Assembly: GCA_009760855.2 (NCBI GenBank)
Contig: WPIO01000029.1
Coordinates: 4,515,001 to 4,577,000 of the forward strand
Origin: Cristatella mucedo
Lineage: Eukaryota > Bryozoa > Phylactolaemata > Cristatellidae
Direction of reading: 5' to 3'
DNA length: 62,000 bases
Below, piece after piece: positions 1 through 10,995 of the stretch. Every line of letters starts with the position of its first letter. Position 1 is the stretch's first letter. Under the pieces are notes generated by a model. That model made no database searches. It had not been told where the DNA came from and was given only the letters and a program-made list of their open reading frames with translations. A program made the position numbers and the translations under genes.

Positions 1-108
1 CAGCTCAACAGGAACGTCCGGAGGGCAGCTAGCGGCCGCCTACAGTTGCGACGCGGTCGTGGTGCGCCGACGCTGGCGGTTGACACCCTTCGAAGGAAGT
101 GCTACTGA
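1..108 (+). CDS. possible 3'-terminal coding exon of an unidentified gene
   Basis: Frame 1 is open from the left edge to a TGA at 106-108 and would encode a basic C-terminal tail ending in TLAVDTLRRKCY. A canonical AATAAA lies at 195-200, about 87 bases after the stop, which is where a poly(A) signal would be expected. I do not recognise the peptide, and frame 2 is also open to about 193, so coding status is uncertain. The rest of the gene would lie left of the window. Confidence 0.3.
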   Translation, partial: QLNRNVRRAASGRLQLRRGRGAPTLAVDTLRRKCY

Positions 109-194
109 CAGAATGCCGGCTGAGCAATTTCAACGACCTCGCTTGTTACGCAGAAGGTCTGCCTTGCCGGCAATCGCTCCCAATTTTGGCGGAT

Positions 195-200
195 AATAAA
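195..200 (+). terminator. candidate poly(A) signal AATAAA
   Basis: A canonical hexamer shortly downstream of the possible terminal exon at 1-108. On its own it is weak evidence, because AATAAA occurs by chance in AT-rich DNA. Confidence 0.25.
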
Positions 201-629
201 GAACGCCTACTCAGCTGGATCGCATAGTGCGAGCAACTCAGCCCTAGGCTAACAGTGGGCAATCAAAATTGCCACGAACCGTAGCTCCCAACGCGTGTCT
301 ACTTGGCAACTCCTGCCAACTGGCCGGAAGTATTAAGTATTAAGTATTAAGCGGCATAATTAATGTGCTGGGCTATCGCTGAAGAAGCCGCTCAACCCTT
401 CTGCTAAGTGTTACAGTAGCGGCGTTCATTCAAGCCGGCTGTTCTCGAGGATTTAGTATTAGGAGGTCGCTTCAAGTTCCCTTCCCCCTCTTGAGCATTC
501 CCTGCGGCATTTCTCAGTCGGATCGTCACTTTAACTTGCTCCACTTGAGAATCTTTTAGACTCTATCCTGAGTAGTCGGTCCTGAGCTTTCGAAGCCCCA
601 GGCGAACGAGCAGCGCCCCGACGCACACC

Positions 630-976
630 AGACGAGAGTCCCGGAACTCCCTCCCGATTTGCGTCAGAACATCCCCTGACCTGACCACATTTTAAAAGAA
701 TTCAAAAACACACTTATTTAGGACAGCATTTAGTGGATCCCTGTAATTCGTCCTTGATGTGCTTATGGGTGCTTACAATGTGCATGCTGCCACTAACCAC
801 ATTTGCATGCTGACCCTGTGCATGTCACTCCTAACCATGTTATTCATTTTGTTTGTTTGTCAAGCATGATTTTACTCACCATTCAATTGCATTTCCATTT
901 GCAGCAAATGTAAAGCGCCTAGAGAGAGATTGAGTTCTCTGAGGGCACTTTATCAAGTGTATTATTATTATTATTA
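630..976 (+). mobile_element. 5'-truncated LINE copy (3' end, CR1/L2-type)
   Basis: This matches the 3' part of the repeat family seen many times in the window. It starts in the C-terminal coding motif 'WNSLP', runs through the 3' UTR (CATGCTGCCACTAACCACATTTGCATGCTGACC) in two adjoining blocks, and ends with the hairpin AAGCGCC...GGGCAC, CTTTATCAAGTG and (ATT)n. The 5' truncation is typical of target-primed reverse transcription. The protein is out of frame in places. Confidence 0.85.
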
Positions 977-1700
977 CGTCGTTGCCGCGACGGAGCTCGG
1001 CGGCGGTGAACGCTAGCGTTCTTCCGACCCGGAAGCACATTGAGACTTACGAATACCGCCCGCACTCTGCCCTGCCGCTAACGGCGCGCATGCTGGCAGT
1101 GCTTTGAAGATGATTAGTTCACACCATCGAGGGTTTCGAACACGCACATCCGGCTTTATCCAGGCTTTATTCGAACTTAAAGTCAGTCGCACCGTTAGTG
1201 TTTGCTCACCCAAAGGTTTACTGAGAGCTGAGCACTCCTGCAGCACGGCTCTCGAGCGATGCCGCATACCGACCTAGCGAATAAAACGCTCTCTCTCGCT
1301 ACCAACGCACGAACGCCCGGATGCGACAGTGTGCCCCGTGAGCCGGGCTCGACCTGTTGGCCGAGTGACTGGCCCTAGTGACCGTAACCTCGGTTGCTCT
1401 CGTTGCAGCCATCGACGGCGCTCGCTCAACCTCGCGCCGGCCGCGAGCAGCGGTGCATTCGGTTTCCGCTTCGCGTCAAGAGCGCGTCTAGCGTCGGCGG
1501 TGGCCACTGCCAGCGACCCAAGCGACGACGACGGCGGCGGCGGCTTCTCTCTTGGCGTCCCCATAAAGCTGACCTTGCATTTGCAGAAACTAGCTAGCAA
1601 GCAAACAGGACACCTGCAGAAACAAGCTAACGAACGAGACCAAAATATGAAAGGCACAGCACCGAGGAGGCAAGAACAACTTGACCTCGCTGCACGATTG
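977..1700. other. intergenic sequence, no supported gene
   Basis: The stretch becomes GC-richer towards its right end. Several overlapping ORFs occur on both strands (for example + 1329-1739), but none has recognisable domains and they overlap each other, as expected of GC-rich non-coding DNA. A Ser/Pro- and Gly-rich translation around 1500 reflects CGG/GGC repeats. Confidence 0.4.
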
Positions 1701-2123
1701 TCTCAACCTATTCTCTTCGGAGCCCTACGTAGCGTTTAGGTCGGACCGGACGCGGATACCGACGGGCGGCGCATGCTGGCGGTCCCAGAATGGACGACCG
1801 CGTGGTAGCTACCCTCTACGACGAAGCCAACGCCGCAATCGTGGAACTCCGACGCGATAGCCTCGCTGACTCCGGCGAGGCGAAAGCTTGACTGACGTCG
1901 AGGCGTACGCGGTTCGGTGCCTTTGGCAAAGCGACGCGAGTCGCACGCGAGCCAGCGAAGCCGGAGGCAGCGGCAGCGGCAGCGGCGACCGCTCCGGCGC
2001 GAGCAGCTCACAGACCGACCTGCTGCGACGGCGGCGACAGCCGCAGCTAAGCCAGCAATCAGCAGAACGGGTGAAGTGGGCAGGGACGGGATCTGGGGTA
2101 GCAGGTGGGAACCACGCAACGGG

Positions 2124-2124
2124 C

Positions 2125-2156
<32 letters not shown>

Positions 2157-2160
2157 ATGG

Positions 2161-2230
<70 letters not shown>
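2124..2230. repeat. (GA)n microsatellite with short interruptions
   Basis: About 100 bases of GA dinucleotides, interrupted by AAAG and AATGGGAGAAA. Long RERERE or LSLSLS reading frames across it are artefacts of the repeat. Confidence 0.95.
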
Positions 2231-2231
<1 letters not shown>

Positions 2232-2288
2232 GTGACCGCAGGGACTAGGAATCTCGCACCCAAGTCACCGCCTTACCGAGCGACGTCG

Positions 2289-2289
<1 letters not shown>

Positions 2290-2326
<37 letters not shown>

Positions 2327-2331
2327 GAGGG
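2290..2331. repeat. second (GA)n microsatellite
   Basis: A shorter GA run. The flanking sequence (CGCACCCAAGTCACCGCCTTACCGAGCGAC versus CGCGCCCGAGTCGCCGCCTTACCGAGCGAC, in parts) is duplicated around 2255 and 2365, so the microsatellite and its flank form a tandem duplication of about 110 bases. Confidence 0.85.
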
Positions 2332-2995
2332 AAAGGGCGCGCGACCGCGGTGACCAGGAATCGCGCGCCCGAGTCGCCGCCTTACCGAGCGACAGCTGAA
2401 GACAAGCGATGAACGCCAGAGCGGAGAGCAGCATCCTGTGTGCGACTCGCACGTGCGCTCGACTGACGAGCCAATGCGAGACGCCGCGGGCTCGCCTGCC
2501 AGCTCGCTCGCTCGCTCCGCCTCGTTATTCGATACACTCGGTAGGGGCCGCAGCCCGAAACCGCCCGTGCGCGCGCGCGCGCGCACGGGCCCGAGGCTCT
2601 GCCAGGCTGGCCGGCTGCGGGTCTGCCCCGCCCCCCGCCCCGCCCCGCCCACCCGCCCGCCCGCCCGCGGCCAAAGGCGAGCGGTGGAAATGGCCGGAGT
2701 GCCGTGCGTGCTCGGCAGTTCGACGCGCCGCTCGCGCTTCGGGCACCGCGAGCGCGATCGGCAGGAAATACCTGAAGCCGCCGCCCCTCCCGCGCTAGGA
2801 GAGCTGGGCTCCGTAACGAGCGCCTGCGGCCGGCCGGCCGGCCGGCAGCTTTATTCAGGAATGCCGCGGCGGCGCCGGAAGCTCTGGCGTCCACCATGAA
2901 GTCGACTTATTCCTAGGCGCTCCCTCCTCTTTCACCGAAAAGGTTTGGGCCTGGGCCTTTACGAGCGCTCAACGGGCGAAGATGCTGGAGCAATA

Positions 2996-3608
2996 GTTTG
3001 TCTGTCGTGAGCGTCGCAGTTGCCACATTACTCCACTTCTCGCCGACCTGCACTGGTTACCAGTCAAGCAACGGATTGACTTCAAGGTTTTGTCGCTCAC
3101 TTTTAGGTCTCTTCATTCTATGGCTCCAGCCTATCTTTCAGATATACTACCCCATCAGGCAAAGCATCGTACCACTCGCTTTTCGGAATCCAACAGTCTA
3201 GAAATACCTCGTACAAACCTTAAATCCTTTGGAGACCGTGCATTTAGCTCGTATGCTCCCACAGCCTGGAACTCCCTCCCGACCTGCATCAGAACATCCC
3301 CTGACCTGACCACATTTAAAAGAAACTTAAAAACGTACCTATTTAGGACAGCATTTAGTGGGTCCTTGTGATTCGTCCTCAATGTGCTTATGCGTGCTGA
3401 CACTGTTCATGCTGCCACTAACCACATTTGCATGCTGACCCAGTGCATGTAACCCCTAACCATGTTATTCATTTTGTTTGTTTTTCAAGCATGATTTTAC
3501 TTACTATTCTATTGCGTATCACTTTGCAGCAAATGTAAAGCGCCTAGAAAGAGATTAAGTTCTCTGAGGGCGCTTTATCAAGTGCAATATTATTATTATT
3601 ATTATTAT
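2996..3608 (+). mobile_element. 5'-truncated LINE copy
   Basis: This is one of the cleaner copies. In sequence it has the motif for SCHITPLLADLHWLPVKQR (here frame-broken), LTFRSLHSLAPAYLSD, the WNSLPTC motif, LKTYLFRTAF, the 3' UTR and a hairpin tail followed by (ATT)n. The C-terminal signature (HWLPVKQRI ... RAFSSYAP.AWNSLP ... LKT.LFRTAF) is characteristic of CR1/L2/Rex-type non-LTR retrotransposons. It is frameshifted and therefore inactive. Confidence 0.9.
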
Positions 3609-4295
3609 TTCTTAGCTCGCTGTTGCTGCAAGCCATTGCGGTACGCCGCCGCACCCGGAAACGGAGGTAAGCGCTGGAGTTGAGCGGATCGGATTTCCAC
3701 TGTTTCTGCTGGCGCGCTCTCGACGGCCGCATGAAGAATTCCTGCAGTGTAATTGCGCCAGTATAAATAAAACAAAAATAAGCTAGTTTCTGCGGCTTGA
3801 GCTTACAAGCTGCATTAAAATGCCGCGGTTCCGTGTGAGAATCAAGCGTGACGACGGTTCAAGTTTTAAATGCTACAATAGACCCATGCGACCTTTAAAG
3901 GCTATTCCCGTGCGGCGCCCCCTACACCGCCATTCATTAGTTTGGCCCGCGAAGTGGTTCTTTAGTCTAAACCTTTATTTTTTCAATGCGTTTGAGCAGA
4001 CAGATCCTATAAGGAGCTCATAAATCTCATCACGACTTATGGCTCAACATTCTTACGCCCAGGTACAATTAGCTAAGCAGGTGCTATTTAATCGTTCTAA
4101 TTTCATTACTCTTAATCCTCAAACAATTCTTCGAGTCCTGCCTTTTTTAAATGCTTCATCCTCCTGTTAGAAACAGGCTTCGTACGCGGATTCCGGTGCT
4201 AGCACGCGAACGCACGTGCACGGTTATTGTGAGATGCGTTGGTCCGGCCTCGGTACATCGGTACGGTGCGAAAGTGAGTGGGTTTGAATTTCAGT
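3609..4295. other. intergenic sequence, nothing recognised
   Basis: Only short ORFs without coding signatures are present. A tRNA-promoter-like stretch near 4215-4280 may be an old SINE remnant, but I cannot define its ends. Confidence 0.35.
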
Positions 4296-4378
4296 GTTTA
4301 TTTCCAGCAAATTTAAAGCGCCTAGAATGAGATTGAGTTCTCTGAGTGCGCTTTATCAAGTGTATTATTATTATTATT
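4296..4378 (+). mobile_element. LINE 3'-tail fragment
   Basis: Only the last part of the LINE 3' UTR is present: CAGCAAATTTAAAGCGCC, the AGAGA/TCTCT-type hairpin, CTTTATCAAGTGT and (ATT)n. It is a severely 5'-truncated insertion. Confidence 0.85.
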
Positions 4379-5649
4379 TTTGGAAGAGCATTACAAGTGA
4401 TAGCCTCGGTATCTCCGTCGCTCCCTCTGGTTTGCATAGTTCGCTGTCAGAGGCTAATGCCTTTCCTGTCTTACTCCTACAGCATGCATTTGGGCCCAAT
4501 ATTTTTTCAAAATTACATCCGGTATAAATTTGAGCAGTTAAATGTAGCTCTAGAAACTGGCCTCGGGCTACTCCAAGCGTGGTGTAGACCTTTATCCGAC
4601 TTCTCCGAGATATCTTCAGGTATTCCGCTGCTATCTTCGCTGTGACTGTTTTTGAGTTGTCCTCTGGTATGCTACTCAGAACAGAAATTGCTTAGCATAG
4701 GATTTGATGTCGCCATTAGTTGGTACCTTCTGGCGGGCCTTCTCCGGCGGGTCAGTAAGAACCTCACTGCATCCTGCGTTCGCCCTATCAACAGCTCGGC
4801 TATCAAACCTACGACCAGTAAGTTTAAACGCTGAGTAGCACTCGTTGCGGTAGTAGCTCACCTGCCGTGCCTCAGCTTGTTCTGAAACGTCGACCGTTAC
4901 GGCCGTTACTAAGGTCCAATTCAAATTCGAAGGGGCTGAGCCAGCCGGGCCGGTTACGTGCGATTTGAATGCAAGCCACTTAATCGGCACCACGCAGTTG
5001 TTGGACAGCCTCTTAAATTCCGCCTGCGAAATGTCCGCTTGCTAAAGACCAAGTGGTTACTTATCTGCGATCAGGCTTTCCGCGAGAAGCTAGATGCATT
5101 TCTGCTTAACGAAATGTGGACGCTGCCCTTCTCACGTAGCTGTATACCTGAGACCACCCCACCCGGGCTCTCATTCTTTCCGTTCATGCGAACTGATAGG
5201 ATCGGTGGCGGGTTTTAATAGTTGTTGTTCGTGAATCGTTTGGCTATAAGATTAGAAGTTTTTCGCGTGGGCCATTCTTTGAATTAGTTGCAACCAGGTC
5301 CTCGTCAGAGACAGTGCTTGTCACTGCTGTGATATACCGACCCTCTTCTCGCTGTCTAAACTTATGCATAGAGGATTTTTAGGAGTTCCTCGCTTAAACA
5401 AATTTTGTGTGAGAGGTAGTTACTGTTTGCTGGAGACTTTTATATTCACGTAGACAACTCTAGCAACAGCCAGGTCCGATCATTTCTTGACTGTCTGGAG
5501 AACTCGGGTCTGGTTGAACACGGTAATCACACCACTCACGTCGGTGGCCATATCCTAAATCTCGTGATCACTAAGGATGTTTGCCCCACTGACCTTGTTG
5601 TGTGCCCGCTGACCCTCTCGGATAATTGTTTGGTCTCGTTACCGTTAAT

Positions 5650-5806
5650 TAAAATAATATAGTTTTATTTGTATAGCGCCCCAAAAGAACTTAACCTCTA
5701 TTCAGGTGCTTCACATATGCCTGGGGGGGGGGGCTCGAGCCCATGACCTCAGCCAGACCTTGGTCGGGGCGAGGACATTAACCGCTGAAGCAAACCAGCT
5801 CGGTCC
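5650..5806 (-). mobile_element. tRNA-derived SINE (family A) nested in a LINE
   Basis: On the minus strand this reads as a tRNA-like head with a B-box-like GGGCTCGAGCCC, then a short body and a LINE-like tail (TGAATAGAGGTTAAGTTC...GGGGCGCTATACAAATAAA). A run of 12 G at about 5717-5728 sits at the head/tail junction. It separates the endonuclease C-terminus from the downstream linker of the host LINE, so it inserted after that LINE. Confidence 0.8.
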
Positions 5807-6925
5807 TCCTCTTTTGTGCATAAAGGGTAATGTAGAGTTTGTCCCGTGTCGCAACTTAAAAAGCTTTGATCAAGACAAATTTTTGAAATCTATATGTGAT
5901 GCAGGTCGTCTTGATCTCCACCCAGACTCGACCGAAAGCCTCGATACCCTCACTGGTACAGTGAACATGACACTTAGGAGTGCTCTTGACAAGCATGCTC
6001 CCATACATTTTGTCCGTGTGCAGAGCCGAAGAGAGTCCTTTCAATTTACAAAAAAAACTTCAAAAGATGCACCATGTTATGCGCAGGCTTGAACGCCGTC
6101 TTAAGAAATCTGGGTCAGATGAAGATCTAGCCAAATTCAAAGGCTTTCTTTGAGTCTAAACCCGGAAGCTTAAAAAAGCCAGGGCTTCTTTTTTCACTCG
6201 AAAACTTAAATCCTTCCAGTTGGACCGTAAACATATTTATAAGACGGTAAACAAGGTATTGGCCAATGCTCAGAGGTCTCAGTCCCCCGATTTTAAAGGC
6301 TCAGCTGAAAAGTTTTCAACCTTCTTTACTGGGAAAATTGTGCACATTCGTGCCTCCATAAAGCTACCACAGACTAAAGCAATTGCTGAATCGCAACCTG
6401 TGACCTTCCTTGAAAGATTCTGCGGGGGTTTCTTGATGCGACGTGGATACCGTAACAAGCTCTAGTAAACAAAGGCTCATCTCCTGAAGACCCTATACCA
6501 TTATCTCTGTGGTCTCCACTGGCAGACCAACTTTGCCCTGCCATAACTGAGATTTTTAATGCTTCTCTCGAAAAGAGGTTGCACCCAAGTTCTTCGAATC
6601 GGTAATCGTTAGACAGATACTTAAAAACTAGATTAGATAAATAGGTCCTTGCAAACTATTGCTCAGTTTCCCTTCTTCCTTTTTTCTCAAAGATTCTTGA
6701 AAGAATTGTCACTAAGCAGCTGGCAGCACACATTGAAAAGAAAGAAATGACAGAAAAATTTTAATCGGGGTTCAAGCTGCAGTACTCCGTGAAACTGCTT
6801 TTCTCCGTGTTACCAACGAAATCATATGCAGCAACGGTGACGGGAATGCCACTGCCCTAGCGCTGCTAGATCTATCAGCTGCCTTCGACACCATTGATCA
6901 CGATGTCCTACTTGAACGATTAAAA

Positions 6926-7093
6926 ACAACTACCCTTTGAATGCCACCCCTAACAATATTATTCTTGTTGTTTATTGAGCATGCTACCACTAACCATTTG
7001 ATTGTTTTTCCTTTGCAGCAAATGTAAAGCGCCTAGAAAGAGATTGAGTCCTTTAAAGACGCTTAATCAAGTGTGTTATTGTTATTATTATAA
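6926..7093 (+). mobile_element. younger LINE 3'-tail inserted within reverse transcriptase of an older LINE
   Basis: A 3'-UTR fragment (CATGCTACCACTAACCATTTG..., the GCGCC hairpin and (ATT)n) lies between the coding for ...DHDVLLERLKTT and ...GMADEILVWFKSFLS. These are adjacent parts of the reverse transcriptase palm in one reading direction. Confidence 0.8.
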
Positions 7094-8330
7094 CGATTGG
7101 TATGGCAGACGAGATACTGGTGTGGTTTAAATCGTTTTTGTCCGCTCGTGTCCAGTCCGTGTCGTGTGGGGGTCAGGTCTCATCCACCAAACCAGTCACC
7201 TGTGGAGTCCCTCAAGGGCCCGTCCTCGGTCCGTTGCAGTTCTCGATTTATACTCAACCTCTGGGAAAGTGATTAAGACCCATGGAATGGGGTACCACTT
7301 ATATGCAGACGATACTCGGCTGTATTTGCCATTCAAGCTGTAGGAATCTGTTGCAGCAATTGATAGACTGAATGCTTGCCTTGCCGACATTCGATCCTGG
7401 ATGTTGGAAAATGTCTTGAAACTAAATGACGATACAACTGAACTGCTGTTCGAAGGAAAAACCTAAACAAAGGACAATCTAAACCTAACGAAGGACACCC
7501 TAAGAGTGTGGCTGGATTTGAAAGCTTTGCTCTTCTAATAGGTGCAGCTGTTGTGCGACCATCACCACGAGCTCCGAATTAAGGTATAGTCTTCGAAAAC
7601 TGCCAAAATTGTAAAAGCTTGGTTCAGAAGACTGCTTCCACAGCTAGCCATTAGGTGTGATCACTGTCTAAGATTAGTAACTGTTTTCAACGGTGGCTTG
7701 CGAAAGCTAAACTAGCTCCTTAGTTCTGTCTCGGCTAGATAATTGTAATTCCCTTTTGGCTGGGCTACCGAAAAAAGCCACTAGACCACTGCAGCTGGTT
7801 ATGAATATGGCTGCAAAGCTAGTTTGCAAATCCCAGAGACTTTGCCACGTGTCTCCTTTGCTAAAAGAGCTAGGATGGCTTCCGGTTGATCAGTGGATGC
7901 AGAAGAGCAAGGTTCTTAAGCTGACCCACAAGGCCTGCCACAGCTTGGCTCTTCCATACGTAGCTGAACTGCTGCACCAACAAGTTTTAGCCTCCTCGTG
8001 CCCTCAGCTCCTGTATGGACATTAAATTAACTGTTCCGTTCCTCTGCTTAAAGACCGTTGGCGACACGAGCTTTAGCTCTGCAGGTCCTGGGCTGCGGAA
8101 CTCGCTTCCACAATTCTTACGCAACGACAACTACTCTCCTGCTGCCGACTATGGCTCATCCTTTTCAGCGGTCCTGAGCTGCCACTTCCATGCTACTCAC
8201 TACCTCAACTGCTCGCCTGACTCTGCTATGCTTACCACTTTCTCTTTGTCGCGTAAGATGAAGTCTGTTGACTACTGAATGCGTACCGAAAGCCGCTTAG
8301 GCTGTGAGTGCGCTATACAAAACTCTCTTG

Positions 8331-9177
8331 CTTAACACAGCCACAGAGTCTTAGTGGCTTTGTGGAGTTATAGACGGAGATATCTTGCATTAGATCAGCG
8401 GGGTTGGCAGTAGGACTGATACTGCTTCGTCTGAGCAGGCCAGAAGCGGAAGGTGCCTTACCGTCTAGATAGCTTACGTTGGCTTCCGACGATGGAAGCA
8501 AAGTTCCGAGGCACTCACCGTCAGCTGGTTATTATGCATATATATATATATATAAATATAAATATATATATAAATATATATATACTAGCTTTCACCGACA
8601 AAAGTGATGTAAAATTCCAAATTTGCTTTGGATGGCGGACCTGAATGCCTGCTGACCTAGTTCATGGGCCCGTCTAACTGACAGATAAGCTTAGAGTTCT
8701 TAACTAATAAAGCAAAATGTATGCAGCAGAAAAAGAGAACGCGTATTTCAAAAATCTATTTCATTATTTTTTTTATAAATTATCACACATAATGTTATGA
8801 AATATATTCATTAGTGCCGAATAGCGTATCAGCACTTGAGTGTGGGTATGGAATACACAGAAGTGCTGACCATTTTAAAAGTTTACATACACTGTTTAGC
8901 AAGTCTTGTGAAGAATTGCGGACCGATTATATTGATGCATGTTAATCCCTTACCAGAGGAAGGCTCAGCAGGGTCGGTTCAATTTCGACTATGAGAGTGT
9001 ATGTTACTGCTATGTTTGCAAACTATCAAACGTTTATCCGTTTTTGATATGACGCTCAACATTACTGTACCGTTGTAGTAGTACTATATCTAACTTAGTA
9101 ATATTGGTTTATATGTATACATATACTGACGAGCTATCATAGATATATCGTGTATATATAGATATAAATCAAGTATC

Positions 9178-9180
<3 letters not shown>
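8331..9180. other. intergenic AT-rich sequence, nothing recognised
   Basis: It contains an AT-rich tract with TATATA/AAATAT repeats at about 8537-8585 and no ORF of interest. Confidence 0.4.
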
Positions 9181-9314
<134 letters not shown>

Positions 9315-9547
9315 TGCGTGCACATTAGAATCAAAACAAGCAGCTCCACACCTGGAGCACTGCGATACTGCGCCAGCAGGCTGACTCCTAATCGGCTTAA
9401 TACTTTACAAAGTTTCTTGTCCGAAGCCGGAAATCGTTCAGTTTTCTTCATTTGCTATTCAAGCTGTGCTCAGCTGCCTCTCGGTAGGATTCTGCTGGAA
9501 GACGATGCACTGTCCTGCCCATAGACAGAGGCAGGGCAGCAGATAAC

Positions 9548-10560
9548 AATAATAATATATTTCTATAGCGCCCTCAGAGAACTAATCTCTTTCTAGGCAC
9601 TTTACATTTGCTGTAAAGGAAGCATGATCAAATGGTTTCTTGTAACAAGCACAATGCTAACAAGCATAACGTGGTTAGAAGTGACATGTAATGTAATGCA
9701 CAGTGTCAAAATGTAAAATATGGTTAGTGGTAGCATTCCTAGTGCCAGCACGCATTAGCAAACAAAGGATGATTCGTGTGGACCCTGTAAATGCAGTGAC
9801 AAACAATTGCCTTTCAAGTTTCTTTTTAAATGCCGTCACGTAAGGGAATGTCGTGACGTCAATCGGGATTGAGTTCCACGCTTTGGGAACATACGAACTT
9901 GAGGCACGATCCCCAAAGGATGTGTGACTTGTACGAGGTATAGCTATACGATTTGATTCAGAAAAGTCATCGGTATTACGATGCCTAGCCTGGTGGAAAG
10001 GGATCGCTCTTCACGGCCCAAGTCGTGGGTTCGAGTCCTGAAGTGGGCGATTCTTTACTGCTCACAAGATAGCCGTTAAGGCTCTTCTGCTGCTATAATA
10101 GTTTTAACAGTAAATTTGATACAGAACCATTTGTTAAATAAGCTAACATTTGTCCTGATAGGTGTGCTAGAGCCAGGGAATAAAGAGAAGTGAAGGAGCG
10201 ATCCTTGACACGTGGATGCGCTGCTTGATTGGAAGCCCCCAAAGGTCAGTGAGAAGTGATGTTATGTGGCAACTGCGACGCTCACGACACACAAGCCTAG
10301 CTGCAGAGTTATGCACCAACTGTAAGCGCCTGATTGCATAGGCAGGTAGACTAGCCAGCAGTGAGTTACGGAAGGCGAGACGGGATGTTGCAAATTCAAG
10401 GAGCAATTTTGGATGTAGTGCCCTTGCTAAGCAAGCCCGAATTTCAGCAATGTTATGCAGCTGAAAGTAGGCACACTTGACTACTGAGCTGATGTGATCG
10501 TTTAATGAGAGGTCACTTTGGAACAGGACACTTGGATTTCGTGAAGATTCAAACATTTTC
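9548..10560 (-). mobile_element. 5'-truncated LINE copy interrupted by a SINE
   Basis: On the minus strand: reverse-transcriptase C-terminal coding (LFQSDLSLNDHISS, AYFQLHNIAEIRACL, RLQLVHNSAARLVC, RERRSCHIT), the WNS-type block, 3' UTR and hairpin tail ending at (AAT)n near 9548. The stretch at about 10000-10150 does not match the family and carries a SINE. Confidence 0.85.
10000..10150 (+). mobile_element. SINE-like element (family B) nested in a LINE
   Basis: It carries GTGGGTTCGAGTCC (a textbook RNA polymerase III B-box core) followed by a body ending AGCCGTTAAGGCTCTTCTGCTGCTATAATA in two adjacent blocks. The same body is found, mostly inverted, at about 14040, 18685, 23340, 40728 and 57970, which defines a dispersed family. 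The A-box end is unclear here. Confidence 0.65.
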
Positions 10561-10769
10561 TATAGAAGGTCTACACGTTTTGCCGTATCTCAAATATCGA
10601 GCTTGACTGGGTAGCTATGGAATAACGGGTTATTAAAGATAATTATTAATCATCACTCGCTAGGTTATTATTAGTTACGCGGTAGGCTGCATTTGGGTTC
10701 GAAACAGATCAGCCCTCCCGCTATAGCCGCTCGATCGCTCTTCAATAGAGTATGAGCGACTGGATTGTG

Positions 10770-10995
10770 ACCGTTGCATGTAAGCCTAATCATCTGCAAC
10801 TAGTGCAAAACTCAACAGCTCGTCTGGTCTTTAGTCAACGATATAGCTGCCACATCAACCACTCCTATCGAAGCTTCACTGTCTATCTATCAAGCATTCG
10901 AATTGATTTCAGTGTCCTCTCCGGCTCACATGTCACTTCACTTGCCTATCTCAGCATACCTATCCAGCCTCCGTACTATTCCAGTGTGCTCTCAT
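10770..10995 (+). mobile_element. degraded LINE reverse-transcriptase C-terminal fragment
   Basis: It encodes LQLVQNSTARLVFSQRYSCHI, split by mutation from the family's LQLVQNSAARLVC...SCHIT. The downstream part has lost the family pattern. No 3' tail is attached. Confidence 0.6.

Larger units (their letters stand above)
1700..2910. promoter_or_regulatory. GC- and CpG-rich segment, possible promoter/CpG island
   Basis: The segment is dense in CpG and contains Sp1-like GC boxes (runs of CCGCCCC around 2625-2665), a CG dinucleotide run near 2570-2585 and GGCC repeats near 2830-2845. Two GA microsatellites lie inside it. It is flanked on the right by a LINE at 2996. No confident coding exon was found. 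A promoter role is inferred from composition only, and a GC-rich repeat is an alternative. Confidence 0.35.
4690..8330 (+). mobile_element. long, degraded CR1/L2-type LINE with nested insertions
   Basis: In order, the element contains: a 5' region (about 4690-4960) shared with the copy at 27858-28145; the endonuclease N-terminus (NVRLLKTKWLLICD near 5020, then RTDRIGGG near 5190); the endonuclease C-terminus (DFNIH-like and LDCLE near 5440-5500); a linker; reverse transcriptase pieces, namely SKILERIVTKQLAAHIEK near 6690, LLDLSAAFDTIDHDVLLE near 6865, VPQGP near 7205 and YADDT near 7300; and a C-terminal LQLV.NMAAKLVC...LGWLPV block near 7790-7890. Stops and frameshifts are frequent, so it is inactive. 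A SINE (about 5650-5806) and a younger LINE tail (about 6926-7093) interrupt it. Its own 3' end (about 8285-8325, CGCTTAGG...GTGCGCTATACAAAA) differs from the younger family. Confidence 0.8.

Noticed and set aside
2245-2899. Several overlapping 70-170-codon ORFs in the CpG-rich segment
   Set aside because: They overlap on both strands and in several frames, as expected of GC-rich DNA lacking AT-rich stops.
10015-10045. tRNA gene suggested by GGTTCGAGTCC
   Set aside because: The B-box sits in a repeated SINE body. There is no acceptor-stem pairing around it, and the same body recurs elsewhere in the window.
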